This document shows, in pieces, positions 7,861-16,087 of a stretch of 45,509 bases of DNA. The notes under the pieces were generated by a model. It ran no database searches. It had not been told where the DNA came from and saw nothing but the letters and a program-made list of their open reading frames with translations. Source of the DNA: Azoarcus sp. (lineage in GTDB: Bacteria > Pseudomonadota > Gammaproteobacteria > Burkholderiales > Rhodocyclaceae); NCBI GenBank assembly GCA_031274995.1, contig JAISPJ010000103.1, positions 1 to 45,509 of the forward strand, read 5' to 3'. Position 1 is the first letter of the stretch. Each line of letters starts with the position of its first letter. Position numbers and translations under genes: made by a program.

Positions 7861-8541
7861 TCATACGCGCGGGTATCCGGCATGACTGTGAAATCCGCCT
7901 CCCAATCGATGCAATACACGTGCGGAAACTTCGGCAATTGGGACAACTTCCTTCACTGCGCCAAGCAATGCTGCCTCACGTGGCATGCCATAGACGACGC
8001 ACGTCGCCTGGTCCTGCCCTATCGTCCAGGCGCCTGCCTGCATCATATGCAGCAAGCCGACAGCGCCATCCTTGCCCATGCCGGTGAGAATGACGCCAAT
8101 GGCAGCACGCCCGACCTGCTCCGCAGCAGAATGGAACAGCACATCGACCGAAGGCCGGTGATGATTGACGGGGGGGGAACGCGACAATTCGCATTGATAG
8201 CCGCCGGCAGGTAATTTTTTAATCAGCAGATGTGAATGCCCGGGAGCCAGATAAGCCACGCCAGGCTCAATCATCTCGCCCTGGGCGGCTTCTTTCACGT
8301 TTATGCGGCTTAACAGGTCGAGGCGGCGCGCGAACGAACTTGTGAACATTTCCGGCATGTGTTGCGTCATGAGAATGGGGGGAATGTCTGCCGGGAACCG
8401 GATCAGAACTTCACGGATGGCCTCGGTTCCGCCCGTCGAAGCGCCGATGAAGATGATGGTTCCCGAATAGGGAACGATCCGCGTCCTCGGCGAGTTTGTC
8501 GCCGTCGGGGACTTTTGTCGAATCTGCGGCGAATCTGGCAT
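7861..8541 (-). CDS. cheB: CheB-type protein-glutamate methylesterase domain, no receiver
   Basis: This is the methylesterase/deamidase that resets chemoreceptor methylation. The catalytic triad is visible: Ser in [12 protein letters not shown], His in TQHMPEMF, Asp in LTGMGKDGA. Standard CheB is about 350 residues with an N-terminal receiver. Here the catalytic domain starts about 27 residues in, after a polar Ser/Pro/Arg-rich tail, and no receiver is present. It follows cheR directly. The start is uncertain: ATG at 8541 (weak AAAGG), TTG at 8556 (good AGGAG), or TTG at 8574, which would overlap the cheR stop; none would restore a receiver. Without that domain CheA cannot switch the enzyme on by phosphorylation, so activity must be constitutive or controlled otherwise. 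Confidence 0.9.
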   Translation of the reverse strand: MPDSPQIRQKSPTATNSPRTRIVPYSGTIIFIGASTGGTEAIREVLIRFPADIPPILMTQHMPEMFTSSFARRLDLLSRINVKEAAQGEMIEPGVAYLAPGHSHLLIKKLPAGGYQCELSRSPPVNHHRPSVDVLFHSAAEQVGRAAIGVILTGMGKDGAVGLLHMMQAGAWTIGQDQATCVVYGMPREAALLGAVKEVVPIAEVSARVLHRLGGGFHSHAGYPRV

Positions 8542-8570
8542 CGTTGCGCCTTTCAAATCAAACTCCTGAA

Positions 8571-9551
8571 TCAACGCAAGGGTGAATCCAGACGCACGTA
8601 CACCGTGCGTCCGATAGAACGCAACAAATCGGCTGCGTGCATGAAGCTCTCGGAATGCCCGGCGTAGAGCTGCCCATCCTTCCGCAATAGCGGTACGAAA
8701 CGCTTCAAAATGCCATATTGCGTCGGCCTGTCAAAATAAATCATGACGTTGCGGCAAAAAATCGCGTCGAATGGCCCCTGTACCGGCCATGCCGGAGACA
8801 GCAGGTTGATACGCCGAAAACTGATGAGCCGCCGCAATTCGGTCCGCACGGAACAGGAACCATCACCCCCGGGAGCGGGAATGAAATACTGCGACAGATG
8901 CTTGGACCCCATGCGGTCCAGCCGGTCACGCCGGTAGATGCCTTTTTCTGCCTGCGCGAGCACGTCGGTATCAATGTCGCTGGCAACGATTTCCACCGGC
9001 GGGGTCATGGATGAAAAAGCATCACAAGCCGTAATCGCCAATGAATACGGCTCTTCACCTGTCGACGAGGCACAACACCATATCTTGATGGTGCGCTTTT
9101 CCTTCACCTGCCTGAGTTGGTTGGTCAAAATCTCGAAATGGTGCGATTCGCGGAAAAAGGAAGTCAGGTTGGTTGTCAGCGAATTGATGAAAATTTCCCA
9201 CTCGCCGCGATCCTGTTCAAGCCGCCGCAAATACTGGGCGAAGGTTGGGTCGCCGCACGTCCGCAGCCGCCGCGCCAATCGGCTGTAGACCATGTCCTGT
9301 TTGGAAGGCGACAGGACAATTCCCGCATTTTTGTGCAACAGACCGCGAATACGCTCGAAATCGGCGTCTGTAAACTCGAACTCGCGCCCCGGAGCCGACG
9401 CGGCAATACCGGCTTTCATGAATTCGGTGACGGCGGCATGTATGCCCGTCCCCGGCGCGGCAGATGATCTGGACTGCAAGCTTCCCGAACCGGGGCGTAC
9501 CCCTGAGCCGGGGAGGTTACGGGAATCGCGGGAAGACGGAGTAAATGCCAT
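8571..9551 (-). CDS. cheR: Chemoreceptor glutamate methyltransferase CheR
   Basis: CheR methylates receptor glutamates with S-adenosylmethionine, opposing CheB. The 326-residue protein has a low-complexity Ser/Gly/Pro-rich head of about 50 residues, an N-terminal helical domain ([21 protein letters not shown]), and the SAM-binding methyltransferase fold with [32 protein letters not shown] and [13 protein letters not shown] follow as in other CheR proteins. The head is longer than in E. coli CheR. I saw no C-terminal VAR-type receptor tether. It lies 21 bases downstream of motB and immediately upstream of the receiver-less cheB. Confidence 0.95.
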   Translation of the reverse strand: MAFTPSSRDSRNLPGSGVRPGSGSLQSRSSAAPGTGIHAAVTEFMKAGIAASAPGREFEFTDADFERIRGLLHKNAGIVLSPSKQDMVYSRLARRLRTCGDPTFAQYLRRLEQDRGEWEIFINSLTTNLTSFFRESHHFEILTNQLRQVKEKRTIKIWCCASSTGEEPYSLAITACDAFSSMTPPVEIVASDIDTDVLAQAEKGIYRRDRLDRMGSKHLSQYFIPAPGGDGSCSVRTELRRLISFRRINLLSPAWPVQGPFDAIFCRNVMIYFDRPTQYGILKRFVPLLRKDGQLYAGHSESFMHAADLLRSIGRTVYVRLDSPLR

Positions 9552-9572
9552 GGGAAAACCTTCTCGTCTAGT

Positions 9573-10568
9573 CTATGGTGCAGAAACCTTGCCGGGCAGC
9601 GCATTCTCAATATCACGGCTTAATTCCATCGCCCCCGGGACCGATTCCACCGAAGTCTCTGGCGACTGGCCGATCAATTCACTGCGGATGGCTTCTTCGG
9701 ATTTCTTGTTGAGAACGATGATGCTGATACGCCGGTTGACCGGATCCAGCGGATCATCACTATTCAGATGAACGGTATCGGACAACCCCACCACGCGCAC
9801 CACCTTGTTCAACTCCAGACCGCCGGCAATCAACTCGCGCCGTGCGGCGTTGGCGCGGTTTGCCGAAAGTTCCCAATTTGAAAACCCCCGTTCCCCGCCC
9901 GCATACTGTGCCGAGTCGGTGTGTCCCGAAAGGCTGATGCGATTATCGACCCCATTGAGCGCCTGACCGATGGCGCGCAGCAATTCCCTGCTATACGGGC
10001 GCAATGCGTCACTGGAGAGGTCGAACATTGGCCTGTTCTTCTCATCGACGACCTGGATGCGCAGCCCTTCCGAAATGATGTCGATCAATATCTGGTTCCT
10101 GAGCATATGTAACTGGGTATCGGCCCCGATGAGCGCATCGATCTTTCCTTTGAGGTCGACCAGCCGGAGATGTTCGCGTCGCTTTTCCAGTTCCAGCCCT
10201 TCGGGGTCGACACCGCCCTTGTGCCTCTGAGACGCGGCATCGGCGTCGGTTGCCCGCGTCGAAGGCGTATCGCCGCGCCGCACCTGACCCACCTTGCGGG
10301 ACAGATCCTCGCCGCCCCCCTGGATGACGCTCGAACTGTCGCCCGCCCCCTGCCCGCCCCGCATCGCTATCTTGAGCGGGTTCTTGAAATAATCGGAGAT
10401 ACCCTTGAGATCCCCCTGGGCGGTTGAACCGAGCAACCACATCATCAGAAAAAACGCCATCATCGCGGTCACGAAGTCGGCATAGGCGATTTTCCATGCC
10501 CCGCCATGTGCAGCGGCAGAGGCTTTTTTGATGCGTTTGACAATGATGGGCTGTTGAGGGTCGGCCAT
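9573..10568 (-). CDS. motB: Flagellar stator protein MotB
   Basis: MotB is the peptidoglycan-anchored half of the proton-driven stator. The single transmembrane helix (about residues 24-48) carries the proton-binding aspartate, Asp31, in KIAYADFVTAMMAFFLMMWL. A plug/linker region follows (about 50-150). The OmpA-like peptidoglycan-binding domain includes ISLSGHTDSAQY and SNWELSANRANAARREL. The length, 331 residues, is normal. Lys/Arg residues before the helix fit an N-in orientation. The start has GGGAG seven bases upstream and lies 13 bases after motA. The aspartate and overall type suit a proton rather than sodium stator, but ion choice is inferred. Confidence 0.96.
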   Translation of the reverse strand: MADPQQPIIVKRIKKASAAAHGGAWKIAYADFVTAMMAFFLMMWLLGSTAQGDLKGISDYFKNPLKIAMRGGQGAGDSSSVIQGGGEDLSRKVGQVRRGDTPSTRATDADAASQRHKGGVDPEGLELEKRREHLRLVDLKGKIDALIGADTQLHMLRNQILIDIISEGLRIQVVDEKNRPMFDLSSDALRPYSRELLRAIGQALNGVDNRISLSGHTDSAQYAGGERGFSNWELSANRANAARRELIAGGLELNKVVRVVGLSDTVHLNSDDPLDPVNRRISIIVLNKKSEEAIRSELIGQSPETSVESVPGAMELSRDIENALPGKVSAP

Positions 10569-10581
10569 CGTTCATCTCCCG

Positions 10582-11436
10582 TCAGCCCTTGCGGTTCTTG
10601 AGTTCCTGTTCGAGCTCCAGGAAAGTGGGCCGGTCTTTGGCATACAGCACTTTGCGGCCAAATTCCACTGCGATCTGCGGAGCATAGCCATTCATGCTCG
10701 CCAGCAGCACCACCTTCACCACCTGAAAAATCTTGCTGTTTTCTTCAATCTTTTGCTTGATCTGGGTCGCCAGCGGACAAATAAATCCATATGAAATAAG
10801 AATGCCCAGGAAAGTTCCTACCAGCGCCCCGGCAATCATTTTGCCCAGCACTGCGGGCGGTTCTCCTACCGAGCCCATCGTGTTGACGACCCCCATCACG
10901 CAAACCACGATACCGAAGGCCGGCATTGCCTGACCGATTTCGTCAATTGCGTGCGGAGCCTGGTGCACCTCCTGGTGATGGGTTTCGATCTCCATGTCCA
11001 TCAGGTTTTCGATCTCGAAAGCATTGAGATTTCCGCCCACCATCATGCGCAGGTAATCGCACATGAATTCGACGACATGATGATCGGAGGCCACACGTTG
11101 ATATTTCGAAAAAACTGGGCTGGAACCCGGTGTCTCGACATCGTTCTCTATCGACATCAAGCCTTCCTTGCGTACCTTGGTGAGCAACTCGTAGAGCAAT
11201 GAGAGCAGATCGACATAAAGGGCGCGGTTGTACTTCGCGCCCTTGAACGCCATCCCCAACGCCTTGACGGAGGACTTCAGCACCTTGGAACCGTTGCTGG
11301 CGATGAAGCCGCCGATGAACAATCCCAAAATGGCCAAGTATTCGGTCGGGACCCAGAGCGCCATGAGACTGCCATGCACTGAGAACGTTCCCAGCACGGC
11401 AGCAAGGATAATGACGTAACCAATAAGCAAAAACAC
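10582..11436 (-). CDS. motA: Flagellar stator protein MotA
   Basis: MotA forms the channel with MotB and transmits torque to the rotor protein FliG. The 284-residue product has four hydrophobic segments: about residues 2-20, 30-50 (ILGLFIGGFIASN), 170-190 (AFGIVVCVMGVVNTMG) and 200-222 (KMIAGALVGTFLGILISYG). The large cytoplasmic loop between the second and third pairs is rich in charged residues. The start is GTG (FLLIGYVIILAAVLG follows), with only a weak purine run upstream. About 190 non-coding bases separate it from flhC. The hairpin-core repeat lies in that gap, which may also hold a motA promoter. Confidence 0.95.
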   Translation of the reverse strand: MFLLIGYVIILAAVLGTFSVHGSLMALWVPTEYLAILGLFIGGFIASNGSKVLKSSVKALGMAFKGAKYNRALYVDLLSLLYELLTKVRKEGLMSIENDVETPGSSPVFSKYQRVASDHHVVEFMCDYLRMMVGGNLNAFEIENLMDMEIETHHQEVHQAPHAIDEIGQAMPAFGIVVCVMGVVNTMGSVGEPPAVLGKMIAGALVGTFLGILISYGFICPLATQIKQKIEENSKIFQVVKVVLLASMNGYAPQIAVEFGRKVLYAKDRPTFLELEQELKNRKG

Positions 11437-11554
11437 GGGCTATTCCAAAACGCTAAGCGCGGAGTTATACAATGCACGAGTTTCTACAGGCTCGCCGTGA
11501 AAACTTGAAGCTGGAATAGAAAAAGCTGTCCTCACGGAAACACGTCGTGCGAAG

Positions 11555-11578
11555 CCCCTGCCATTTATGTCGGGATGG
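11555..11578 (+). repeat. Diverged second copy of the cheY-cheZ hairpin core
   Basis: The core GCCATTTATG followed by CGGGATGG recurs here on the plus strand. It matches the minus-strand sequence at about 5203-5225 at 21 of 23 positions. Both differences fall in the stem arms, so the palindrome is eroded. Weaker similarity continues on the 5' side: AACACG, TCG and a C-run occur in the same order in both copies. It lies in the flhC-motA gap. The copies are in opposite orientation. A match of this length is not expected by chance in 45 kb, so I treat it as a dispersed repeat family of at least two members. Confidence 0.65.
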
Positions 11579-11600
11579 CCAACAGCTTCCGGGACACGCC

Positions 11601-11628
11601 AACCGGGATGCCCGGGGACTGCCCGGTT
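11601..11628 (-). terminator. Weak inverted repeat at the end of flhC
   Basis: AACCGGG (11601-11607) pairs with CCCGGTT (11622-11628), with a GC-rich 14-base loop that contains CCCGGGG. The repeat overlaps the last base of the flhC stop codon. There is no T-run afterwards on the minus strand, so this is at best a pause or processing site between flhDC and motAB. It could also be incidental GC-rich sequence. Confidence 0.25.
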
Positions 11629-12185
11629 CAGAACACCGCCATTTCCAGGGTGCCCGCCTTGCGTACCGCAGCCTGACGTGTCTTGCCCGCGCGTGAGGGC
11701 ATATTGCATAGCCCGCACACATAGCCGCGCTTCGGATCATGGGCATGTGCGACAAAACTCCCGCCGCAACTGCGGCATTCGGAAAGTTGCAGGAGATCGG
11801 CACCGAAAAACCGCACCAGCGTCCAGGCTCGGGTCAGGCTCAATACCGGCTCCACCCTCCCGGCCTCGATCTGGTCGAGATAAAGATGGTATGCCTTGAT
11901 AATCGCGTCCAGCCCGCTCAATCCCCCGAAACACTCAAAATAGCGGTAATACCCCATGAAAAGAGAGGAATGCACATTGGGCTGCCAGGTCATGAACCAG
12001 TCAGTCGAAAACGGCAACATGCCTTTCGGGGGGGAGACGCCACGCACTTCCTTGTAGATCTTGAGCAGCTTTTCACGGCTCAACCGGGTCTCGGCCTCAA
12101 GCATCTGCATACGGGCGCCGAGCCGCACCATTTCGGCGGCACGATGAATATCTTCCGCCTCGTCGATGATTCGTCTGTTTTTCAT
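11628..12185 (-). CDS. flhC: Flagellar transcriptional activator FlhC
   Basis: FlhC joins FlhD in the hetero-oligomer that activates class 2 flagellar promoters. The 185-residue product matches the family length. Its recognisable features are KIYKEVRGVSPPKGMLPFS, the segment NVHSSLFMGYYR, and the C-terminal four-cysteine zinc site (ECRSCGGSF then YVCGLC). The start ATG at 12185 has GGAGAGAGAG directly upstream. An ATG-less extension of seven codons is possible but not favoured. It lies 23 bases after flhD in the same direction. Its presence fixes the class of flagellar hierarchy: FlhDC-controlled, as in Betaproteobacteria and enterobacteria, rather than FleQ-controlled. Confidence 0.96.
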   Translation of the reverse strand: MKNRRIIDEAEDIHRAAEMVRLGARMQMLEAETRLSREKLLKIYKEVRGVSPPKGMLPFSTDWFMTWQPNVHSSLFMGYYRYFECFGGLSGLDAIIKAYHLYLDQIEAGRVEPVLSLTRAWTLVRFFGADLLQLSECRSCGGSFVAHAHDPKRGYVCGLCNMPSRAGKTRQAAVRKAGTLEMAVF

Positions 12186-12208
12186 TTGCTCTCTCTCCAG
12201 GAGCAAGA

Positions 12209-12526
12209 TTACGTGGCCTCTTCGGTCGAGCGGTTGGCCGCGATGATGGCCGCGTGCAATGTGGAAGCCGTCTCGTCCCGGCCTTCCCCGGTCATCAAAC
12301 GGGCAATCTGTTCGTCATCGAAGCGGAAACGTGAAACCAATACCGGGTTGTCCGCCATCTTGACCAATTTGGCTGCTGACAGGTTTTCGATGAAATCCGC
12401 CAATGCTTTACCGACACCCAGTCGAAACATGGCTGTTTCCCGATCACAACGCAGCATTTTCTGCGCGAGCATCAGGTACGCAATGTTTAACTCCCGAATT
12501 TCGGCCTGAAAATTTGGGTGGTTCAT
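12209..12526 (-). CDS. flhD: Flagellar transcriptional activator FlhD
   Basis: This is the DNA-binding partner of FlhC, 105 residues, normal length. It has the typical N-terminal helix (IRELNIAYLMLAQKMLRCDR), the helix-turn-helix-like middle (AMFRLGVGKALADFIENLS) and AAKLVKMADNPVLVSRFRF. A GAGAG-type site lies upstream of the ATG. It is the first gene of the motility block, so its 250-base upstream region is where environmental control of swimming would enter. Confidence 0.96.
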   Translation of the reverse strand: MNHPNFQAEIRELNIAYLMLAQKMLRCDRETAMFRLGVGKALADFIENLSAAKLVKMADNPVLVSRFRFDDEQIARLMTGEGRDETASTLHAAIIAANRSTEEAT

Positions 12527-12778
12527 TTGGGAAACTCTCGCCTTTCAAGGAACTGACGGACTCAAGCTAAAGTAGGCTCTCAGCACTCACAAGACGAATA
12601 GTTCACGTTCCAATCCCGTTACCGCCACCAGAACATATTTCCCGTATTGCATCGTCAAATACGGCACAGCCATGATAAAAAGCTGCCGGGAAATGATATT
12701 GACGGCTTGCTGTCCTCTCTTTTGGACCGCTCTATATGGAAGCCAGAAAGCGCACGTGACAAATCAATGCTTTTTTTG
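12527..12778 (-). promoter_or_regulatory. Presumed flhDC upstream control region
   Basis: These 252 non-coding bases separate flhD from the HDOD-GGDEF gene, both on the minus strand. No gene or strong terminator is visible. On the minus strand there is a TTGACG about 15 bases before TATGTT (near 12637-12663), a poor sigma-70 match because of the short spacer. A CACGTG palindrome lies near 12754. The assignment rests on position upstream of the master regulator, not on a recognised operator. Confidence 0.3.
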
Positions 12779-14758
12779 TTATTCACTTGTAATATTTGCG
12801 GGGCTTTTCTTCAAACCGGACTCCGACACGACCTGGTTTCGCCCCAACCGCTTCGCCCTGAGAGCGGCGCGGTCGGCTTTTTTGATAAGGTCGCTGATGC
12901 CGGACATGGACTCATCGCCCACCGCCACGCCAACACTGATCGACAGCCGCAACACTTCGTCTTCGTTGGTGACTGTCAGGCATTCGATTTCCTTGCGTAG
13001 CCGTTCGCCACAGGCAATCACATCCTCCCGCGAAGTTTCCGGGCAAATCACCAGAAACTCGTCGCCGCCCGTACGGCAGATCACGTCCTGGCCACGCAAC
13101 ACCCGGCGCAGGGTTTCGGAAATAAGCCGCAGTGCCATGTCTCCAACGTCATGCCCATAGATGTCGTTGATCTGTTTGAAGTTATCGAGGTCGATAACCA
13201 TGCACGCCAGGGAACGCGCACTGCGACACGAGGCTGACCATTCCTGCTGCATACGCTCAAGCGCGTAGCGGCGGTTGGGCAGGCCCGTCAGCGAGTCGGT
13301 CAGCGCGGCTTCCTGCAAGGAACGGTTGGAAATGGCCAGTTCGGCGGCGAAGTGCCGCAACTCCTCCCGCTCATGTTCCAATTCCTGCTGCAACAGCACG
13401 ATCCGCCGGGCCATGTTCAACCGCGCCCGCAATACCCTCTCCCCGGAGGTTTTGATGAAAAAATCATCTGTCCCGGTTTCAGTGACGGCAATGTATTTTT
13501 CATCTGACGAAGGCAACAGCAGCAAAATGAACAAGCCCCGACCGAACCGTGAAGTGCGCAAGATACGCAACAACCGGCTGACCCGTGGCATATCATCCTC
13601 CACGTCCAGCATCAGTATCTGCGGTTGCAGGTCGAGGACATGTTCCATGAGGCCATCCAGGCAAGAATAATCGGACGCCTTGATGTCCGCTTCATTCAAT
13701 ACTTGCAGCAACTTCTTGCGCAGGGCGGCATTGCTTGCGACAAGCATCGCTCGCACCTCCTGCGCGGCTTCCATGCCGGGCGCAGCCTCATTGCCGGGCT
13801 CACCCCCCACCGCTGGCGGCACGCCGGATTCCGGCGTGTCAAGCCCGATGCCGCCCATAGCCCCAAACAGGGGGCATTTCACGTCGCCAAGCTGCAACAA
13901 TTTGCTCCACTCGGGCCACTGGCGGGCGACCTCGTTGTAGTCACCGATAAAAGTTTCGCGCGTGCATCCCAGATGCGCCGCCAGACGTATGGCTTTTTCG
14001 ATCAACGCTTGTTGCTCATCCGGTTTACCCAGGCAAATGTCGGCCACGCACCTGGCAAGGATCAGACATTGCATAACCAGCATTTCACGCCCATCGACAG
14101 CAAAAGGCGCTTCTTGTGGACGCTCGAAATAGCACACCGGGTCGGCAAATACGCGGGGGATGCCCCAGTCCATGAGCATTGCCGCACCCAACTCCGCATG
14201 GGTCATCGCAAACGTTTGCTGTTCACGTTTTAAAAGATCGGGGCCCGGTTTTCCCTCTATCTCTATAAGCAATTGCCCGTACTTGGACGGGTAAACGGTC
14301 GCCAGTGCCAGTTCGCCAATCCGCGCCAGCAGGCCGATACTGAAAAGATCGTCGGCAGCAACCGTGCGCAGCCGGATCGCCAGCCTCTGTGCAGTGAGCG
14401 CCATAACGACCGACGATGACCAGAATCGCGTGTAATCGAATCCTTGGCAAAGCCCCTTGCGGTGGTTCGACAATAGCGAAAAACCGAGCGCCATCGCACG
14501 CACCACCGGCATTCCCAGCACTATCAAGGCTTCCTGCACCGACACGATTGCTCGCTGCCGGGAAAGCGCGCCGTTGGCCGCCTTGACAAGCCTGCCAACG
14601 AACGCGGGATCTCCCTTGACAACTTGTGCCAATTTGGCAATCGAGCCCTGTTCATCATCCAGCATCCGCATAATCGCCAGCGCAACCCCGCGAGGAGATG
14701 GAAGATGCCCGGTTGCCTTGATCTGGGCAAAACGATTTAAATCAATCGGTGTTGTCAT
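12779..14758 (-). CDS. HDOD / degenerate receiver / GGDEF diguanylate cyclase
   Basis: This cytoplasmic signalling protein is about 659 residues from the chosen ATG. Order: HDOD domain (about residues 5-280), a receiver-like domain (about 335-455) and, after a coiled-coil linker (LLQQELEHEREELRHFAAEL), a GGDEF domain with an intact active site (RTGGDEFLVICPE). The receiver keeps a central Asp (LMLDVEDD) and Lys (FFIKTSG). The acidic pair expected after the first strand is replaced by VASNAAL, so metal-dependent phosphorylation looks doubtful. The GGDEF half should make c-di-GMP. No strong ribosome site is seen; a TTG at 14794 is an alternative start. It lies directly upstream of flhD in the same direction, suggesting a motility-lifestyle role. 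Confidence 0.85.
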   Translation of the reverse strand: MTTPIDLNRFAQIKATGHLPSPRGVALAIMRMLDDEQGSIAKLAQVVKGDPAFVGRLVKAANGALSRQRAIVSVQEALIVLGMPVVRAMALGFSLLSNHRKGLCQGFDYTRFWSSSVVMALTAQRLAIRLRTVAADDLFSIGLLARIGELALATVYPSKYGQLLIEIEGKPGPDLLKREQQTFAMTHAELGAAMLMDWGIPRVFADPVCYFERPQEAPFAVDGREMLVMQCLILARCVADICLGKPDEQQALIEKAIRLAAHLGCTRETFIGDYNEVARQWPEWSKLLQLGDVKCPLFGAMGGIGLDTPESGVPPAVGGEPGNEAAPGMEAAQEVRAMLVASNAALRKKLLQVLNEADIKASDYSCLDGLMEHVLDLQPQILMLDVEDDMPRVSRLLRILRTSRFGRGLFILLLLPSSDEKYIAVTETGTDDFFIKTSGERVLRARLNMARRIVLLQQELEHEREELRHFAAELAISNRSLQEAALTDSLTGLPNRRYALERMQQEWSASCRSARSLACMVIDLDNFKQINDIYGHDVGDMALRLISETLRRVLRGQDVICRTGGDEFLVICPETSREDVIACGERLRKEIECLTVTNEDEVLRLSISVGVAVGDESMSGISDLIKKADRAALRAKRLGRNQVVSESGLKKSPANITSE

Positions 14759-15063
14759 AACAAAAACGCCGAAAAAACAAAACGAAACAATCAACTGACC
14801 ACAAATTGCGCCGTAACGTTCGCATTACGTTATGATAAAGAGGGATTTTTCTTGACTTTCCACAGGTGATGGCAAGAATGGTACTCGGCACATTCCCCGT
14901 ACTTTAAAAAAATATGTCACTCCTCTTAGTGTAATTTTCCTCAACATATCCATATATCTTCGTATAATTCTGCACGGTGTCTCCCGCTTCGCATTGAACG
15001 CTGGCCGTGCGCCGTCTTTGTAATGAGCGGTGAGGCAACTCAAAGACATGAATCGATTCCGCC
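14759..15063. promoter_or_regulatory. Divergent intergenic region between the HDOD-GGDEF and Nudix genes
   Basis: About 305 bases hold no convincing gene and are AT-richer than the surroundings. An inverted repeat TAACGT-N7-ACGTTA lies at about 14815-14833, close to the HDOD-GGDEF start. It could be an operator for that gene. Promoters for both divergent genes should lie here, but no clear -35/-10 pair can be defended. Confidence 0.35.
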
Positions 15064-15621
15064 ATGAATTATTGTTCCGAGTGCGGCGCGCCCGTCGCCA
15101 TGATGACCCCTTCAGGTGACACCCGGCTCCGTCATGTCTGCGTAAATTGCGGCACGGTTCACTATCGGAACCCCAAGCTGGTCATCGGGACCATACCGGA
15201 ATGGGAAAACGGCATCCTGCTGTGCCGACGGGCCATCGAACCCCGGCATGGCAAATGGACACTCCCCGCCGGTTTCATGGAAACACTGGAAACCACCGCC
15301 GGGGCAGCCGCGCGGGAAACACAGGAAGAAGCCTGTGCGCGTATCGAAATGGGGGAAATGTTCTCCCTCATAGACGTGCCCGCCATCAGCCAGGTACACA
15401 TTTTTTACCGGGCCAGGCTCCTCGATACCGATTTTCGTCCCGGCGAGGAATCACTGGAAACCGTGATCTTTTCCGAAGCCGAGATTCCCTGGAACGAAAT
15501 CGCCTTCCGCACCGTTTCACTGACCTTGCAGCATTATTTCGCAGACCGCCGTAACGGCGGCTGGCAATTCCACGCGATGGCCCTTCCTATGGCGTATTCC
15601 TCTGTTGAGGTTTCATGGTAA
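15064..15621 (+). CDS. Nudix hydrolase with N-terminal zinc ribbon
   Basis: The 185-residue protein opens with a zinc ribbon (CSEC and, 22 residues on, CVNC). It then has a Nudix fold with the box GFMETLETTAGAAARETQEE, which keeps the Gly, the REx2EE core and the metal-binding glutamates. This layout resembles the NudC/NADH pyrophosphatase-like and ADP-ribose pyrophosphatase-like Nudix proteins of about this size. The substrate is probably a nucleoside diphosphate derivative, but it cannot be named from sequence. It precedes the fliT-fliK genes by 74 bases and need not be functionally linked to them. Confidence 0.88.
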   Translation: MNYCSECGAPVAMMTPSGDTRLRHVCVNCGTVHYRNPKLVIGTIPEWENGILLCRRAIEPRHGKWTLPAGFMETLETTAGAAARETQEEACARIEMGEMFSLIDVPAISQVHIFYRARLLDTDFRPGEESLETVIFSEAEIPWNEIAFRTVSLTLQHYFADRRNGGWQFHAMALPMAYSSVEVSW

Positions 15622-15695
15622 AGATAAAATGCCACGGATAGTAATCACCGCTCTGCAAAAATCCTTAAAAATCACCATGTAAGGAGTACTCCGAC

Positions 15696-16067
15696 ATGAA
15701 TTCACCGAATCGAAACGCAGCGGAGACACGTATCCTCAGTCTGGCGGAAGGCCGCGCCCTGTTTGCGCTTTACGAGGCCATGGTCGAAACGGCACGCACG
15801 CACGACTGGGGCCGGCTGGCCGAAATCGAGCGTCAGGCAGCAGAACTGCGCGATACGGCCATTTCTCGGCCATTTACACCCGTCGACGAAGAAGATGTAG
15901 AAGAATTGACGGCTCTGCTTACCCGGATTCAGCGTCTCGACCGTGAAATACGCGACCAAGTGGAACCGGCGTGCGAGCAAGCGCGCCAGCAGCTCTCCGT
16001 TGAAGTCAAGGATCGTGCCGTGCGCAAGGCATACGGCAACCCGGACTCCTCTGGAGGCCAAGAATAA
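15696..16067 (+). CDS. fliT: FliT-like flagellar chaperone
   Basis: This is a small, almost entirely helical protein (123 residues) with the FliT-type pattern LFALYEAMVETARTHDWGRL then a heptad-rich second helix. FliT binds the filament-cap protein FliD and, in enterobacteria, restrains FlhDC. The ATG has AGGAG about ten bases upstream, and fliK follows after 20 bases. Small helical chaperones diverge fast, so the call leans on context (fliK, an flhB-like gene and ycgR downstream) as well as pattern. FlgN is the main alternative. Confidence 0.7.
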   Translation: MNSPNRNAAETRILSLAEGRALFALYEAMVETARTHDWGRLAEIERQAAELRDTAISRPFTPVDEEDVEELTALLTRIQRLDREIRDQVEPACEQARQQLSVEVKDRAVRKAYGNPDSSGGQE

Positions 16068-16087
16068 CGGGGCCGGGAGCCTGAAAT

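Noticed and set aside
15615-15645. Sigma-28 promoter before fliT
   Set aside because: TAAAG is present at the end of the Nudix gene, but no adequate GCCGATAA-like -10 follows at the right distance.
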